Shown here one piece after another: positions 28,783 to 37,263 of a DNA stretch of 64,000 nt. The stretch is from Rhodoblastus sp963804045. GTDB lineage: Bacteria; Pseudomonadota; Alphaproteobacteria; Rhizobiales; Beijerinckiaceae. Every line of letters begins with the position of its first letter. The stretch's first letter is position 1. Where the stretch lies: the NCBI GenBank assembly GCA_963804045.1, contig CAWDOR010000046.1:1-64000 (forward strand). Direction: 5' to 3'. A model generated the notes under the pieces. That model did no database searches, had not been told where the DNA came from, and was given only the letters and a program-made list of their open reading frames with translations. The translations under genes and the position numbers were made by a program.

Positions 28783-29643
28783 TCAGCCTGACAGCCAAGA
28801 AAATGTCGCCCCATGAAGCGCCTTTTCGCCTGGCGCCAGCAGACGCATGGAGGGTTTTTCGGAAATATCGCCATCGAAACCGACGGGATCGCCATGGCCG
28901 GTCCAGGCTTCCAGGCAGAGGAACTTCTCGCCCGGCATTGTCCAGAGGGCGATATGCGGGAAATTGTCCAGCTCCATCCGCAGGCATCTGGCGCTGGCGC
29001 GATAGTCCAGGCCCCGGCTGTTGGCGTCAAGGAAGCACAGGGCCTCCGTGAACAGCGCCGGATCGAGCGGCAGACGGCGGCCTTCAAGGGGAAGGACGCG
29101 CTTTTCCGGCGAGAACAGCCCGCCCGGCGCGATGACCGGAACCTCGGCGTTTTCGGGCGCGTCGAACAGGATTTCATGCGGACCCCGCGCGCCCGGCAGC
29201 GGCCAGCGAAAGCCGGGATGCAGGCCCAGCGCATAGGGCATGGGGCCGCTTCCCTCATTTATCACATTAAGTTTCATCTTCAATATATTGTCTTGCAGCG
29301 AATATATGACTTCAAAACGGAATCCAAAGGGGTAGAGCGCGCGGGTCGCCTCATTGGCGCGCAAAGTGAGCCAGGCCGCGCTTTGGCTTTGCGCGATCAC
29401 GACGAAATCCTGGCTGCGGGCGAAGCCATGCAGGCCCAGCGGGTATTTCCGCCCTTCGACGCTTATGCCGTCGCGGGTCCAGCCGACGACGGGGAACAGC
29501 AGCGGCGCCGAGTCCGGCCAGCTCTTGGCGTCACCGGGCCAGAGCAGATCGTCGCCGCCGACGCGCCAGCTTTTCAGCTCGGCGCCGCGCAGGGCGATTT
29601 CCGCGCGCGACTGGCCTGAGGCGAGGACGATGGTCGCGCTCAT
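28783..29643 (-). CDS. Aldose 1-epimerase family protein (LacX-like)
   Basis: A 286-residue beta-sandwich mutarotase-fold protein. Signatures are LLFPVVGWTRDG, LGLHGFARSQDF, YALGLHPGFRWPL and LCLEAWTG, matching the LacX/YihR-like branch of aldose epimerases with the conserved His and Glu positions. It probably interconverts anomers of a hexose or hexose-phosphate. The start at 29643 (MSATIVLASG) was preferred over 29712, since the extension is Arg/Pro-rich and unlike the family. It is first of the trio with the MFS and folD genes. Confidence 0.88.
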   Translation of the reverse strand: MSATIVLASGQSRAEIALRGAELKSWRVGGDDLLWPGDAKSWPDSAPLLFPVVGWTRDGISVEGRKYPLGLHGFARSQDFVVIAQSQSAAWLTLRANEATRALYPFGFRFEVIYSLQDNILKMKLNVINEGSGPMPYALGLHPGFRWPLPGARGPHEILFDAPENAEVPVIAPGGLFSPEKRVLPLEGRRLPLDPALFTEALCFLDANSRGLDYRASARCLRMELDNFPHIALWTMPGEKFLCLEAWTGHGDPVGFDGDISEKPSMRLLAPGEKALHGATFSWLSG

Positions 29644-29652
29644 CGCGCCGCC

Positions 29653-29669
29653 CCCCGATTGGTGCGGCG
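29653..29669. repeat. 17-bp direct repeat, copy 1
   Basis: CCCCGATTGGTGCGGCG lies just upstream of the minus-strand LacX-like gene. An identical copy, in the same orientation, lies at 29863-29879 before the plus-strand ABC ATPase gene. Both sit in promoter positions of divergent genes. Function unknown; a shared regulator site or a small dispersed repeat are both possible. Confidence 0.55.
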
Positions 29670-29862
29670 CGCAAGGACGCGCGTCATGCACGGCCTTGCG
29701 CCGGGCATCCACGCCGAGACCTTGCTCCCGCCGCGCGGAACTGGACCAATCCGGAAGCCATTTTTGAAACGCCCAGCCCTCCAGGCCGGCGTGGAGGGCC
29801 GGGACGACGCCCGGCCATGACGGGGACGGATCGTTGGGACGAATGACAATTCAACCTGCCCG

Positions 29863-29879
29863 CCCCGATTGGTGCGGCG
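29863..29879. repeat. 17-bp direct repeat, copy 2
   Basis: Identical to 29653-29669 over 17 bases. It ends 40 bp before the start codon of the ABC ATP-binding protein gene. The rest of the 276-bp intergenic stretch 29644-29919 shows nothing else I can name. Confidence 0.55.
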
Positions 29880-29919
29880 GCGAAATTGCTTTAGCTTGGG
29901 GCGAAATCTGGAGTTCGGC

Positions 29920-30669
29920 ATGAGCGAGTCCCCGCCGCGAAAGGCGATTTGGATGATCGGCGTCAACAAATGGTACGGCGCCTATCATGCGTTGCGCGAC
30001 ATAGATCTTGATGTGGCGCCCGGCGAAAGGCTGGTGCTGTGCGGCCCTTCCGGCTCGGGCAAATCGACGCTGATCCGCTGCATCAACCGGCTGGAGAGCC
30101 ATCAGGCCGGGCAAATCCTCGTCGATGGCGTGGAATTGACCGACGACGCCAGGGCGATTGAGGGCGTGCGCCGCGAGGTCGGCATGGTCTTCCAGCAGTT
30201 CAACCTGTTTCCCCATCTGACCGTGCTGGAAAATTGCATGCTGGCGCCTGTCGAGGCGCGCAAGACGCCCAAAGCCGAGGCGCGCGATCTCGCCCTGTCC
30301 TATCTGGAGCGGGTGCGCATCGCCGCCCAGGCCGATAAATATCCCAGCCAGCTCTCAGGCGGCCAGCAGCAGCGGGTCGCCATAGCCCGGGCGCTGTGCA
30401 TGAGGCCGAAGATCATGCTGTTCGACGAGCCGACCTCCGCGCTCGACCCTGAAATGGTGCAGGAAGTGCTGGATTGCATGGTCGAACTGGCCGGCGACGG
30501 CATGACCATGCTGGCGGTGACCCATGAAATGGGTTTTGCGCGCGAGGTCGCCGACCGCGTGGTTTTCCTCGATCAGGGCCAGATCGTCGAAATCGCCCCG
30601 CCCCAAGAGTTTTTTGGCGCGCCGAAACATGAGCGCGCCAAGGCGTTCTTGCAGCGGATTCTGCATTGA
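29920..30669 (+). CDS. Polar amino-acid ABC transporter ATP-binding protein
   Basis: A 249-residue ATPase of the GlnQ/AapP/BztD type. Walker A is GPSGSGKST, the Q-loop VFQQFNLFPH, the signature LSGGQQQRVAIARAL, Walker B IMLFDEPTSALDPE and the H-loop VTHEMGFA. All are intact. Family members energise uptake of glutamate, glutamine or general L-amino acids. No permease or binding-protein gene is adjacent, so it is an orphan component here. The start at 29920 (MSESPPRK) follows a GGAG at a suitable distance. Confidence 0.93.
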   Translation: MSESPPRKAIWMIGVNKWYGAYHALRDIDLDVAPGERLVLCGPSGSGKSTLIRCINRLESHQAGQILVDGVELTDDARAIEGVRREVGMVFQQFNLFPHLTVLENCMLAPVEARKTPKAEARDLALSYLERVRIAAQADKYPSQLSGGQQQRVAIARALCMRPKIMLFDEPTSALDPEMVQEVLDCMVELAGDGMTMLAVTHEMGFAREVADRVVFLDQGQIVEIAPPQEFFGAPKHERAKAFLQRILH

Positions 30670-30770
30670 GGGGGAGCGGGTGGAGAAAATCCGGCATTTG
30701 ATGCTGACAGCGAAGGACGCAAAACGGCGGATAACAGACGAGCGAAAGAGTTGAGGGTTAACGGTAAGGA

Positions 30771-30795
30771 GGCGCCAATTCCAGAAGTTGGCGCC
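30771..30795. repeat. Perfect hairpin in the AT-rich patch
   Basis: GGCGCCAA and TTGGCGCC form an 8-bp perfect stem around a 9-base loop about 100 bp after the ABC gene. No T-run follows on either strand, so it is not a standard intrinsic terminator. It may be an RNA-stabilising stem or a protein site. Confidence 0.5.
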
Positions 30796-30849
30796 GTATT
30801 CCGACGTTCCGTCAAGAATATATTTTAAATCAGGACCATGGAGCCCATT

Positions 30850-30885
30850 GCATGAGCCGATATTTTTGCATGAGCCGATATTTTT
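30850..30885. repeat. 18-bp perfect tandem duplication
   Basis: The unit GCATGAGCCGATATTTTT occurs twice back to back. It lies in non-coding DNA between the ABC ATPase gene and the stop of the AT-rich membrane-protein gene. Confidence 0.7.
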
Positions 30886-30933
30886 GAAAGCGCTCCAAAA
30901 TGGAGTGGCGGGCATGCTTCACGGCCGAATTCA

Positions 30934-31578
30934 TTAGAATTTGAGGATGCATCCTTCCTCAAGCCAGCTTAGCCCAAATAAGCCGGGGTGCCATTGTATC
31001 GTATCGGAACTTGACCCGATAGAAACTTTTCTTAGTTGCGGGCCTGTCAAAGGACAGCTTTTTGTCCCGCTATTTATCGGTGAGCGATATGCTTCGGGCA
31101 CAATAGCAATGGCGCAAGCCACCCCCCATTGATTTTTCAGGCAGCGGCCAATCCTGTGGATTGGTGTCTCAATCGAGACCGCTCGTGACCGATCACCAAC
31201 AATATTCATTGCTAAAACAGAAACTGCAATTAAGATAAATACAAACGCCTCATTTGCAACGAGTTTTATTATTTTATGATTGTCTGTAGCCACGCGGGTG
31301 CGTAAATAAAAAATTAACATCATAAATATTACGCAAAATGTCATTGCGGAAAAATAAACTAATGCGGCATATCCAACGTACAATAGTAAATATAAATATC
31401 CAATTCCGGCCGCAATAAAGAATAAAAACATTTGTGCTGCGGCAACTATTTCTAATAGTCCTCGCGAGGGGCGGGAGACGCGCCCGTCCTCATTGGCGAT
31501 TGAGAGGAAGGGCGCATCTGGCGTCTCGGCAAGCTCGCCCTTATCGATCCTCGGGTTCCTTCGGCCAAACTCTTTCAT
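30934..31578 (-). CDS. Hypothetical AT-rich membrane protein
   Basis: A 214-residue product with no recognised family. The N-terminal ~45 residues are charged, and three hydrophobic segments follow: LLEIVAAAQMFLFFIAAGI, LLLYVGYAALVYFSAMTF and KLVANEAFVFILIAVSVLAM. The C-terminal third is soluble with three cysteines. Its base composition is far more AT-rich than every neighbour, and it uses A/T-ending codons, suggesting acquired DNA. The start at 31578 (MKEFGRR) is the first ATG; a TTG at 31587 is possible. Strand-specific expression would be needed to be sure it is a gene. Confidence 0.5.
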   Translation of the reverse strand: MKEFGRRNPRIDKGELAETPDAPFLSIANEDGRVSRPSRGLLEIVAAAQMFLFFIAAGIGYLYLLLYVGYAALVYFSAMTFCVIFMMLIFYLRTRVATDNHKIIKLVANEAFVFILIAVSVLAMNIVGDRSRAVSIETPIHRIGRCLKNQWGVACAIAIVPEAYRSPINSGTKSCPLTGPQLRKVSIGSSSDTIQWHPGLFGLSWLEEGCILKF

Positions 31579-31866
31579 GACCACCAAAGCCGCTCCCGTT
31601 CAGAATTATTGGATAAAATTTCTGTTATTCGATTTATATCGTTTTATACAGGCGTCGCAACAGCGTTAAGGGGACGTCTCGATATAGGTTTGCATAGATA
31701 TATTAAGCGTTCACAAATCCAATTTCTGACGAAATAAGCACCGGGTCGTTTCGCTATCCGAACGTCCGGTAAGTGGGTGGTAGCCGCCGGCGTGGACTTT
31801 ATGTTGTATTACCGCTTCGAGCCGAGCGCGGTCATCGCATGAGGCCGCCCAGCCTGTGATTTGCGT

Positions 31867-32769
31867 CTAGCCCTCCGCCTCCTCGGTCAGGTGAATCCGG
31901 CGGTAGTCGATCTCCGGCGGCCCTTGTTCCTCGCCGGGCGTCAAAATATCGGCGAAGACATGGCCGATGCGCAGGTCGGACCAGCTATAGCCGTGGCGGA
32001 CATTGAGTTTTTGCCCGGAGACATCGTCGAGGCCGTCGAAAATCACCAGAAAGCGCGCCTCCATCGCCTCCAGATCCTCGACGCTCAGCCCATTGAGCGG
32101 GCTGGCCTCGTCGACCTCATGGAACAGGGTCCAGGACAAAGCGAAAATCGGATTGCGCTTCTGCACCAGCGGCAATGGGCGGAAGCGCACGAAACGCCGG
32201 CCTTCCGCCGTCTGTTCGGCGAACAGGAACCAGATTTCCGCCTGCGCCTCGCTGACCGCGCTGTAGCGGGCGTTGGCGAGCCGCGCCATCAGCATGGTCC
32301 TACCGTCATGCGCGCCGAGCGTCAGGCTGTCGGCGAAGATGACCCGGGCGCGGGGCCGGGAAAAACGGGCGAAGATCAGGCCGGTGAACACCGCCAGCGT
32401 CGACAGGCCGAGAAAAATTTCCAGGGTGACCACGACATGGGCGTAGGCGTCGCCGGGGTGCATGTCGCCATAGCCGACGGTGGCCAGGGTCTCCACGGAA
32501 AAGAAGAATTTATCGAGGAAGGCGCCGGGCCGGGCGTTGGCGATGCAATCGCCGCCAAGCTGGAACAGGCTGGCGAACACCAGATCTATTGTGAGGAAAT
32601 AGACGGCGAAACCGGCGAAGAACACCGGCCAGCTGACGCGCATGGAATTGTGGAAGAGATCGCCGAACAGGGTCGGCTTCAAGCCGCGCGCCAGAAACTC
32701 GCGGTCGCCGATGCGGATTTTCTTCGCTCTGTCCTGAGGATTGAGGATCATGCCCTGCCCAAGCGCCAC
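31867..32769 (-). CDS. Inward-rectifier potassium channel (KirBac family)
   Basis: A 300-residue channel. The slide helix and outer helix (WPVFFAGFAVYFLTIDLVFASLF), pore helix with selectivity filter TVGYGDMHPG, and inner helix VVVTLEIFLGLSTLAVFTGLIFARFSRPRARV match KirBac1.1-type channels. The C-terminal immunoglobulin-like cytoplasmic domain follows (LMARLANARYSAVSEAQAEIWF). The filter is intact, so it should conduct K+. The start could be 32769 or a few residues later (MILNPQDRAKK). It is the last minus-strand gene before the AT-rich patch and follows lpxB by 70 bp. Confidence 0.93.
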   Translation of the reverse strand: MALGQGMILNPQDRAKKIRIGDREFLARGLKPTLFGDLFHNSMRVSWPVFFAGFAVYFLTIDLVFASLFQLGGDCIANARPGAFLDKFFFSVETLATVGYGDMHPGDAYAHVVVTLEIFLGLSTLAVFTGLIFARFSRPRARVIFADSLTLGAHDGRTMLMARLANARYSAVSEAQAEIWFLFAEQTAEGRRFVRFRPLPLVQKRNPIFALSWTLFHEVDEASPLNGLSVEDLEAMEARFLVIFDGLDDVSGQKLNVRHGYSWSDLRIGHVFADILTPGEEQGPPEIDYRRIHLTEEAEG

Positions 32770-32839
32770 GCCGCCCGCAGCCAGCGATAGCAGTCCGCGA
32801 CCGGAGCGTCAAAACCGTCGGGACCGGCGAAACCGCGCC

Positions 32840-33973
32840 TCAAACGGTCGCGATTTCCTCCACAACCGCCGCCGCCGCCGCGTCGCTCGGCGCCTGTCCT
32901 CCCGGCAGCAGCATTTTGCCGGCCAGTTGGGCCAGGGCTTCGAGCTGCTTGCGCCGCGCCGGGCCGTCGTCGAGCAGCGCCGCCACCGCCTCGGCCAAAG
33001 GCGCGCCCTCGGCCTGGTCCTGCAAATATTCGGGAAAGGCGTTTTCGCCCAGGATGAGATTGGGCAGGACGATGGTCGGAACCTGGATCAACCGCCGGGC
33101 GATGAATTCCTCCAGTTTCGGCACCTTATAGGCGACCACCGTGGGCACGCCGGACAGCGCCAGCTCCAGCGTCACCGTGCCCGAGGCCGCCAGCGCCGCC
33201 CGCGCGGAGCGGAAGGCGGCGAATTTCTCGGCTTCGCCGACGACAATGCGCGGCTTGACCGGCCAGGCCTCGATCTCCGCGCGCAAAATCGCCTCGACCG
33301 GCCCCGCCGCCGGCAGGACGAACTCCAGTTCGGGATGCGCCGCCTTGAGGCGAACCAAAGCGTCGCGAAAAACCGGCCCCATGCGCGCCACGACCGAGCG
33401 CCGCGAGCCCGGCAGCACCAGCACCGGACCTTTCGCGCGCATAGTCTCCTCGCCGTGGAGTTCGGCATAACGCTCGATCAGGGGATGGCCGACATAGAGG
33501 CAGCGGGGCCCGCCCAGCCTTTGATGCGCCTCCGGCTCGAAGGGCAGCAGCGCCAGCACCAGATCGATGATCTCTTTCATCTTTCTGGCGCGGCCGGGAC
33601 GCCAGGCCCAGACGGTGGGGCTGACATAATCGACCACCTTGAGGCCGGGCAGCGCCTGGCGCGCCTTTCTGGCGACGCGATGGGTGAAATCCGGGCTGTC
33701 GATCAGCAGGAGCACATCCGGCCTATGCGCCACCACCGCCCGCGCGGTCTCGTCGATGCGGCGCAGCAGCAGCGGCAGCCGCGCCAGCACCGGCAGAATG
33801 CCCATGACGGAAATATCGGCGAGCGGGAACAGGCTGACAAAGCCCTCGCGCGCCATGGCCTCGCCGCCGACGCCGAAAAATTCGGCTTTTGCGTCGCGCC
33901 GTTTCAGAGCCGCCAAAAATTTGGCGCCGAGATTGTCGCCCGAGGGCTCGCCGGTGACGATGAAATATTTCAT
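32840..33973 (-). CDS. lpxB: Lipid-A-disaccharide synthase
   Basis: A 377-residue GT19 enzyme joining UDP-diacylglucosamine and lipid X to form the lipid A disaccharide at the inner membrane. Signatures are VTGEPSGDNLGA, ISVMGILPVL, LLIDSPDFTHRVA, DYVSPTVWAWRPGR, VLPGSRRSVVARMGPVF and ALAASGTVTLELAL. Its ATG overlaps the lpxI stop (ATGA), so the two are translationally coupled. It is the last gene of the lpx block here. Confidence 0.97.
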   Translation of the reverse strand: MKYFIVTGEPSGDNLGAKFLAALKRRDAKAEFFGVGGEAMAREGFVSLFPLADISVMGILPVLARLPLLLRRIDETARAVVAHRPDVLLLIDSPDFTHRVARKARQALPGLKVVDYVSPTVWAWRPGRARKMKEIIDLVLALLPFEPEAHQRLGGPRCLYVGHPLIERYAELHGEETMRAKGPVLVLPGSRRSVVARMGPVFRDALVRLKAAHPELEFVLPAAGPVEAILRAEIEAWPVKPRIVVGEAEKFAAFRSARAALAASGTVTLELALSGVPTVVAYKVPKLEEFIARRLIQVPTIVLPNLILGENAFPEYLQDQAEGAPLAEAVAALLDDGPARRKQLEALAQLAGKMLLPGGQAPSDAAAAAVVEEIATV

Positions 33974-34812
33974 GCGGCCTCCCAGGCGAAACCGTGGAGA
34001 AACAGCCCTGCCCGCCCCGCCTGCTCGGCCAGCGCGGCGCGGTCGAGCATCAGCACGCCGCCCGCCGCCAGGGCTATGCCACGCAAGCCGGCCTTGGCGG
34101 CGCCGGCGATGGTGTCGGGGCCTATGGCGGGGAGATCGACCCTTAAATCCTGGCCGCGCTTGGGGGCCTTGACCAGCAGGCCCGCCGGGCTTTTGGCCCG
34201 CCAGCGGCCGATTTCGCGCAACTGCGCGACGCGGGCGAGCAGCGCGTCGGTGCCCTCCACCGCCTCGACCGCGATCACCCGGCGATTGGCGACCACAACC
34301 GCCTGGCCGCAATCATAGGCCGAGAGATCGGCGAGGAATTTCTGGGCGAAGGCGAGATCCTCGGCCAGATCGGCGGGGAAAGCCGCGCGGCTCATGTCGC
34401 CCGGCGCGGCCAGCAGTTCCGGCGCGAAAGCATCGACGCCGACCACACGCAACCCCTCGGCCTCGAACAGTTTGATGACGCCCTTGAGCGCATGATCGTC
34501 GCCGCCCGCCAGAAACCTGACGATTTCGGGAATGCGCTTGACCCCGCCCCAGTCCAGCCGCAGATCGGAAAATTCCGGGCGCTTGAGCCCGCCGATGAAA
34601 CAGACACTTTCGATGTTGCGCCGGGAAATTTCGTCGAAGGCGCGGCCCAATTGGCCAATGCCCAGCCAGACATGGGGAAATTGCTCGATCTCCGGCGAAG
34701 CCACGCCGCGCAAGCCGAGCAAAAACACCGGCTCGTCGCGTGCCAAAACCGCGCGGGCGGCGACCGGAGGGAAGGCGCCGCCGCCACAAATCAGCGCGAC
34801 GCCGCCGCTCAT
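33970..34812 (-). CDS. lpxI: UDP-2,3-diacylglucosamine diphosphatase, LpxI type
   Basis: A 280-residue protein of the DUF1009/LpxI family, which hydrolyses UDP-2,3-diacylglucosamine to lipid X in alphaproteobacteria that lack LpxH. Signatures are ALICGGGAFPP, FIGGLKRPEFSDLRLD, GDDHALKGVIKLFE and the catalytic-domain stretch GPDTIAGAAKAGLRGIALAAGGVL. ATGA overlaps exist at both ends, with lpxA upstream and lpxB downstream. The start at 34812 (MSGGVALICG) was chosen over the longer reading. Confidence 0.95.
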   Translation of the reverse strand: MSGGVALICGGGAFPPVAARAVLARDEPVFLLGLRGVASPEIEQFPHVWLGIGQLGRAFDEISRRNIESVCFIGGLKRPEFSDLRLDWGGVKRIPEIVRFLAGGDDHALKGVIKLFEAEGLRVVGVDAFAPELLAAPGDMSRAAFPADLAEDLAFAQKFLADLSAYDCGQAVVVANRRVIAVEAVEGTDALLARVAQLREIGRWRAKSPAGLLVKAPKRGQDLRVDLPAIGPDTIAGAAKAGLRGIALAAGGVLMLDRAALAEQAGRAGLFLHGFAWEAA

Positions 34813-35609
34813 AAATCCTTGCCGAATTGCGGCACGCAAATCTGCTTGTCGCCGCCTTCGCGGATGAAGGCGAGGATTTCCTCGACTTCCAGATTGCCCG
34901 CGAATTCCTCGGCGACGTCCTCGACGCGCTCTTTCAGCGTGCCCTCGGGCGCGAACAGGGCTCTGTAGGCGCGACGCAGCTCATGGATTTGCTCGCGGGT
35001 AAAATTGCGGCGCTTCAGCCCGATCAGATTGAGGCCGGTCAGAAAGCCGCGATTGCCGAAAGCCTGGCCGAAGGGGATCAAATCCGCGCCTATGCCGGTG
35101 AGGCCGCTGACGAAGGCGTGGGCGCCGACGCGGCAGAATTGCAGCACCGCCGAGCCCCCGCCGAAAATGACGAAATCGCCGGCGGTGACATGGCCGGCGA
35201 TCATGACATTGTTGGAGAGGATGCAATCGCTGCCGATGAAACTGTCGTGGCCGACATGGGAATTGGCGAGAAAGGCGCAGCGGTCGCCGATCCGCGTCTC
35301 CATGCGGCCGCTGCCGGCCGTGCCCGGATTTATGGTGACGCCCTCGCGGATCAGACAATCCGCGCCGACGCTCAGGCTCGACTCCTCGCCGCGATATTTC
35401 AGATCCTGCGGCTCGTGGCCGATGGAGGCGAAGGGAAAGATGCGGGTGCGCGCGCCGATCCTGGTGCGCCCGGCCACGACCACGTGGGACTTCAGCTTGA
35501 CCCCGTCGCCCAGCTCGACCTGCGGGCCGATGTGGCAGAACGGGCCGATTTCGACATCGGCGCCGAGCTTGGCGCCGTCCTCGACGACCGCCGTGGCGTG
35601 AATGGCCAT
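34809..35609 (-). CDS. lpxA: UDP-N-acetylglucosamine O-acyltransferase
   Basis: A 266-residue left-handed beta-helix trimer-forming enzyme that starts lipid A synthesis by moving a hydroxyacyl group from ACP to UDP-GlcNAc. Hexapeptide repeats run from ATAVVEDGAKLGADVEIGPFCHIG. The catalytic His region is NNVMIAGHVTAGD, and the C-terminal helices begin QIHELRRAYRALF. The stop overlaps the lpxI start, and the gene starts one base after the fabZ stop codon. Confidence 0.97.
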   Translation of the reverse strand: MAIHATAVVEDGAKLGADVEIGPFCHIGPQVELGDGVKLKSHVVVAGRTRIGARTRIFPFASIGHEPQDLKYRGEESSLSVGADCLIREGVTINPGTAGSGRMETRIGDRCAFLANSHVGHDSFIGSDCILSNNVMIAGHVTAGDFVIFGGGSAVLQFCRVGAHAFVSGLTGIGADLIPFGQAFGNRGFLTGLNLIGLKRRNFTREQIHELRRAYRALFAPEGTLKERVEDVAEEFAGNLEVEEILAFIREGGDKQICVPQFGKDL

Positions 35610-35610
35610 G

Positions 35611-36084
35611 TTAATCTTTCTTTTCCGTGGGTTCGGAGATGATCATGGCGGAAATCTCGGCTTCCGCGACCAGCACGCCGTCCACCTTGGCCTCGCCCTT
35701 GTACCACCAGATATTGCGGCGCTGATTGACCTTGGTCATGTGGAATTCGACGCGGTCGCCCGGCACGACGGGCTTGCGGAACTTGGCCTTGTCTATGGTC
35801 ATGAAATAGACCAGCGGCGGCTTTTCCCCGCCGAGACTGCCGTGGACGCAGAGCGCGCCCGCCGTCTGCGCCATGCCCTCGATCAGCAGCACGCCGGGGA
35901 ACACCGGCTTTTCCGGGAAATGGCCGGTGAATTGCGGCTCGTTGATGGTGACATTCTTGATGCCTATGCCGAAGCCGTCGCCACGCACCTCGACAATGCG
36001 ATCCACCAGCAAAAAGGGATAGCGATGCGGCAGCAATTGCATCAGGCGCTGAATGTCGATGGTTTCGAAAGTGACCGTCGTCAT
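35611..36084 (-). CDS. fabZ: 3-hydroxyacyl-ACP dehydratase FabZ
   Basis: A 157-residue hot-dog-fold dehydratase of fatty acid synthesis, which competes with LpxA for hydroxyacyl-ACP. Motifs are LLPHRYPFLLVDRI and the active-site HFPEKPVFPGVLLIEGMAQ (His and Glu). The start at 36084 (MTTVTFETID) has an AAGG stretch a few bases upstream. The longer frame to 36108 would need a TTG. It lies between lpxD and lpxA as usual in proteobacteria. Confidence 0.96.
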   Translation of the reverse strand: MTTVTFETIDIQRLMQLLPHRYPFLLVDRIVEVRGDGFGIGIKNVTINEPQFTGHFPEKPVFPGVLLIEGMAQTAGALCVHGSLGGEKPPLVYFMTIDKAKFRKPVVPGDRVEFHMTKVNQRRNIWWYKGEAKVDGVLVAEAEISAMIISEPTEKKD

Positions 36085-36156
36085 TTGAACCTTTTCCGTG
36101 TCCTTCAAAGAAGTTTCAGGCTTTAACGTCAGTTTTACGACATGACCAGCGCGAAA

Positions 36157-37206
36157 TTATTTTTCCCCGCCGCGCTTCATCATCTTGTCGACCCAGGCGA
36201 CGGAGCGCAGCCAGTCGCGGGCGTTGCGCGCCGGCGAGCCGCCCATTTTCGCCCCGGCGGGCACATCGGCCATCACCCCGGCCTGCGCGCCGATCTGCGC
36301 GCCCATGCCGATCTTCAAATGGCCGGTCAGACCCGCCTGCCCCGCGATCACCACGAAATCGGCGATTTCCGTCGAGCCGGAGATTCCGACCTGGCTGACG
36401 ATGACGCAATGCCGGCCGATCGTCACATTATGGGCGATCTGCACGAGATTATCGATCTTGGTTCCCTCGCCAATGATCGTGTCGCGGTTGGCGCCGCGAT
36501 CGATCGTGCTGTTGGCGCCGATTTCGACATTGTCCTGAATCACCACCCGGCCGATCTGCGGCACCTTGAGATGGCCGCGCGGGCTCATGGCGAAACCAAA
36601 ACCGTCCTGGCCGATGCGCACGCCGGGATGAATAATGACCCGGTCGCCGATCAGCGCGGCGACCACGGTGGCGCCGGCGCCAATGGCGCTGTCGCGGCCG
36701 ATGCGCACATCCGGCCCGATGACGGCATTGGGGCCGATCACCGCGCCGGCGCCGATTTCGGCGCGGGGCCCGATCACCGCGCCGGGATCGACGGTGACGT
36801 TCTCCTCCAGCCGCGCGGTCGGGTGGACATTGGCGCCGGGCGAGACGCCGGAGGCGTCAAACAGAGAGCCGGGCCGCGCGGCGCCGGGATAAAGCCGCGC
36901 CGTAACAAGGGCGCAGGCGCGATAGGGCTCGCGCGCCAGCAGCGGGATCACGCCCGCCGGCGTCTTGTCCGCGTAACGCTCGCCGATCAGCACGGCGGTG
37001 GCGCGGGTCGCCTGCAATTGGCCGACATATTTGGGATTGTCGAGAAAGGTCAGGTCGCCGGGCCGGGCCTGATCGAGCGGCGCGACATCGAGAATTTTCA
37101 GGCCGAGATCGGCGCCCTCGGGCGCCTTGGCCCCGGTCCATTCGACGATTTCCGCCAGGGTCGGCGTTTTTTCGCGCGCGAAAAAGGAGAGTTGATCCAT
37201 TTGCAT
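36157..37206 (-). CDS. lpxD: UDP-3-O-(3-hydroxyacyl)glucosamine N-acyltransferase
   Basis: A 349-residue third enzyme of lipid A synthesis. The N-terminal uridine-binding domain (TPTLAEIVEWTGAK to GDLTFLDNPKYVGQL) is followed by left-handed beta-helix hexapeptides. The catalytic His region is NLVQIAHNVTIGRHC. ATGs at 37206 and 37200 are both plausible. An intrinsic terminator lies between bamA and this gene, so part of its expression must escape termination or come from its own promoter. Confidence 0.96.
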   Translation of the reverse strand: MQMDQLSFFAREKTPTLAEIVEWTGAKAPEGADLGLKILDVAPLDQARPGDLTFLDNPKYVGQLQATRATAVLIGERYADKTPAGVIPLLAREPYRACALVTARLYPGAARPGSLFDASGVSPGANVHPTARLEENVTVDPGAVIGPRAEIGAGAVIGPNAVIGPDVRIGRDSAIGAGATVVAALIGDRVIIHPGVRIGQDGFGFAMSPRGHLKVPQIGRVVIQDNVEIGANSTIDRGANRDTIIGEGTKIDNLVQIAHNVTIGRHCVIVSQVGISGSTEIADFVVIAGQAGLTGHLKIGMGAQIGAQAGVMADVPAGAKMGGSPARNARDWLRSVAWVDKMMKRGGEK

Positions 37207-37212
37207 AGCCCT

Positions 37213-37245
37213 AAAGAAAAAGGCGCGGACCAAGCCGCGCCTTTT
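37213..37245 (-). terminator. Intrinsic terminator between bamA and lpxD
   Basis: Read on the minus strand, AAGGCGCGG pairs with CCGCGCCTT (9-bp perfect stem, 6-base loop) and is followed by TTTTCTTT. It begins about 20 bp after the bamA stop and ends only a few bases before the lpxD start, so it can cap bamA transcripts and limit read-through into lpxD. Confidence 0.8.
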
Positions 37246-37263
37246 CGAAGGATGAAGCGGCGA

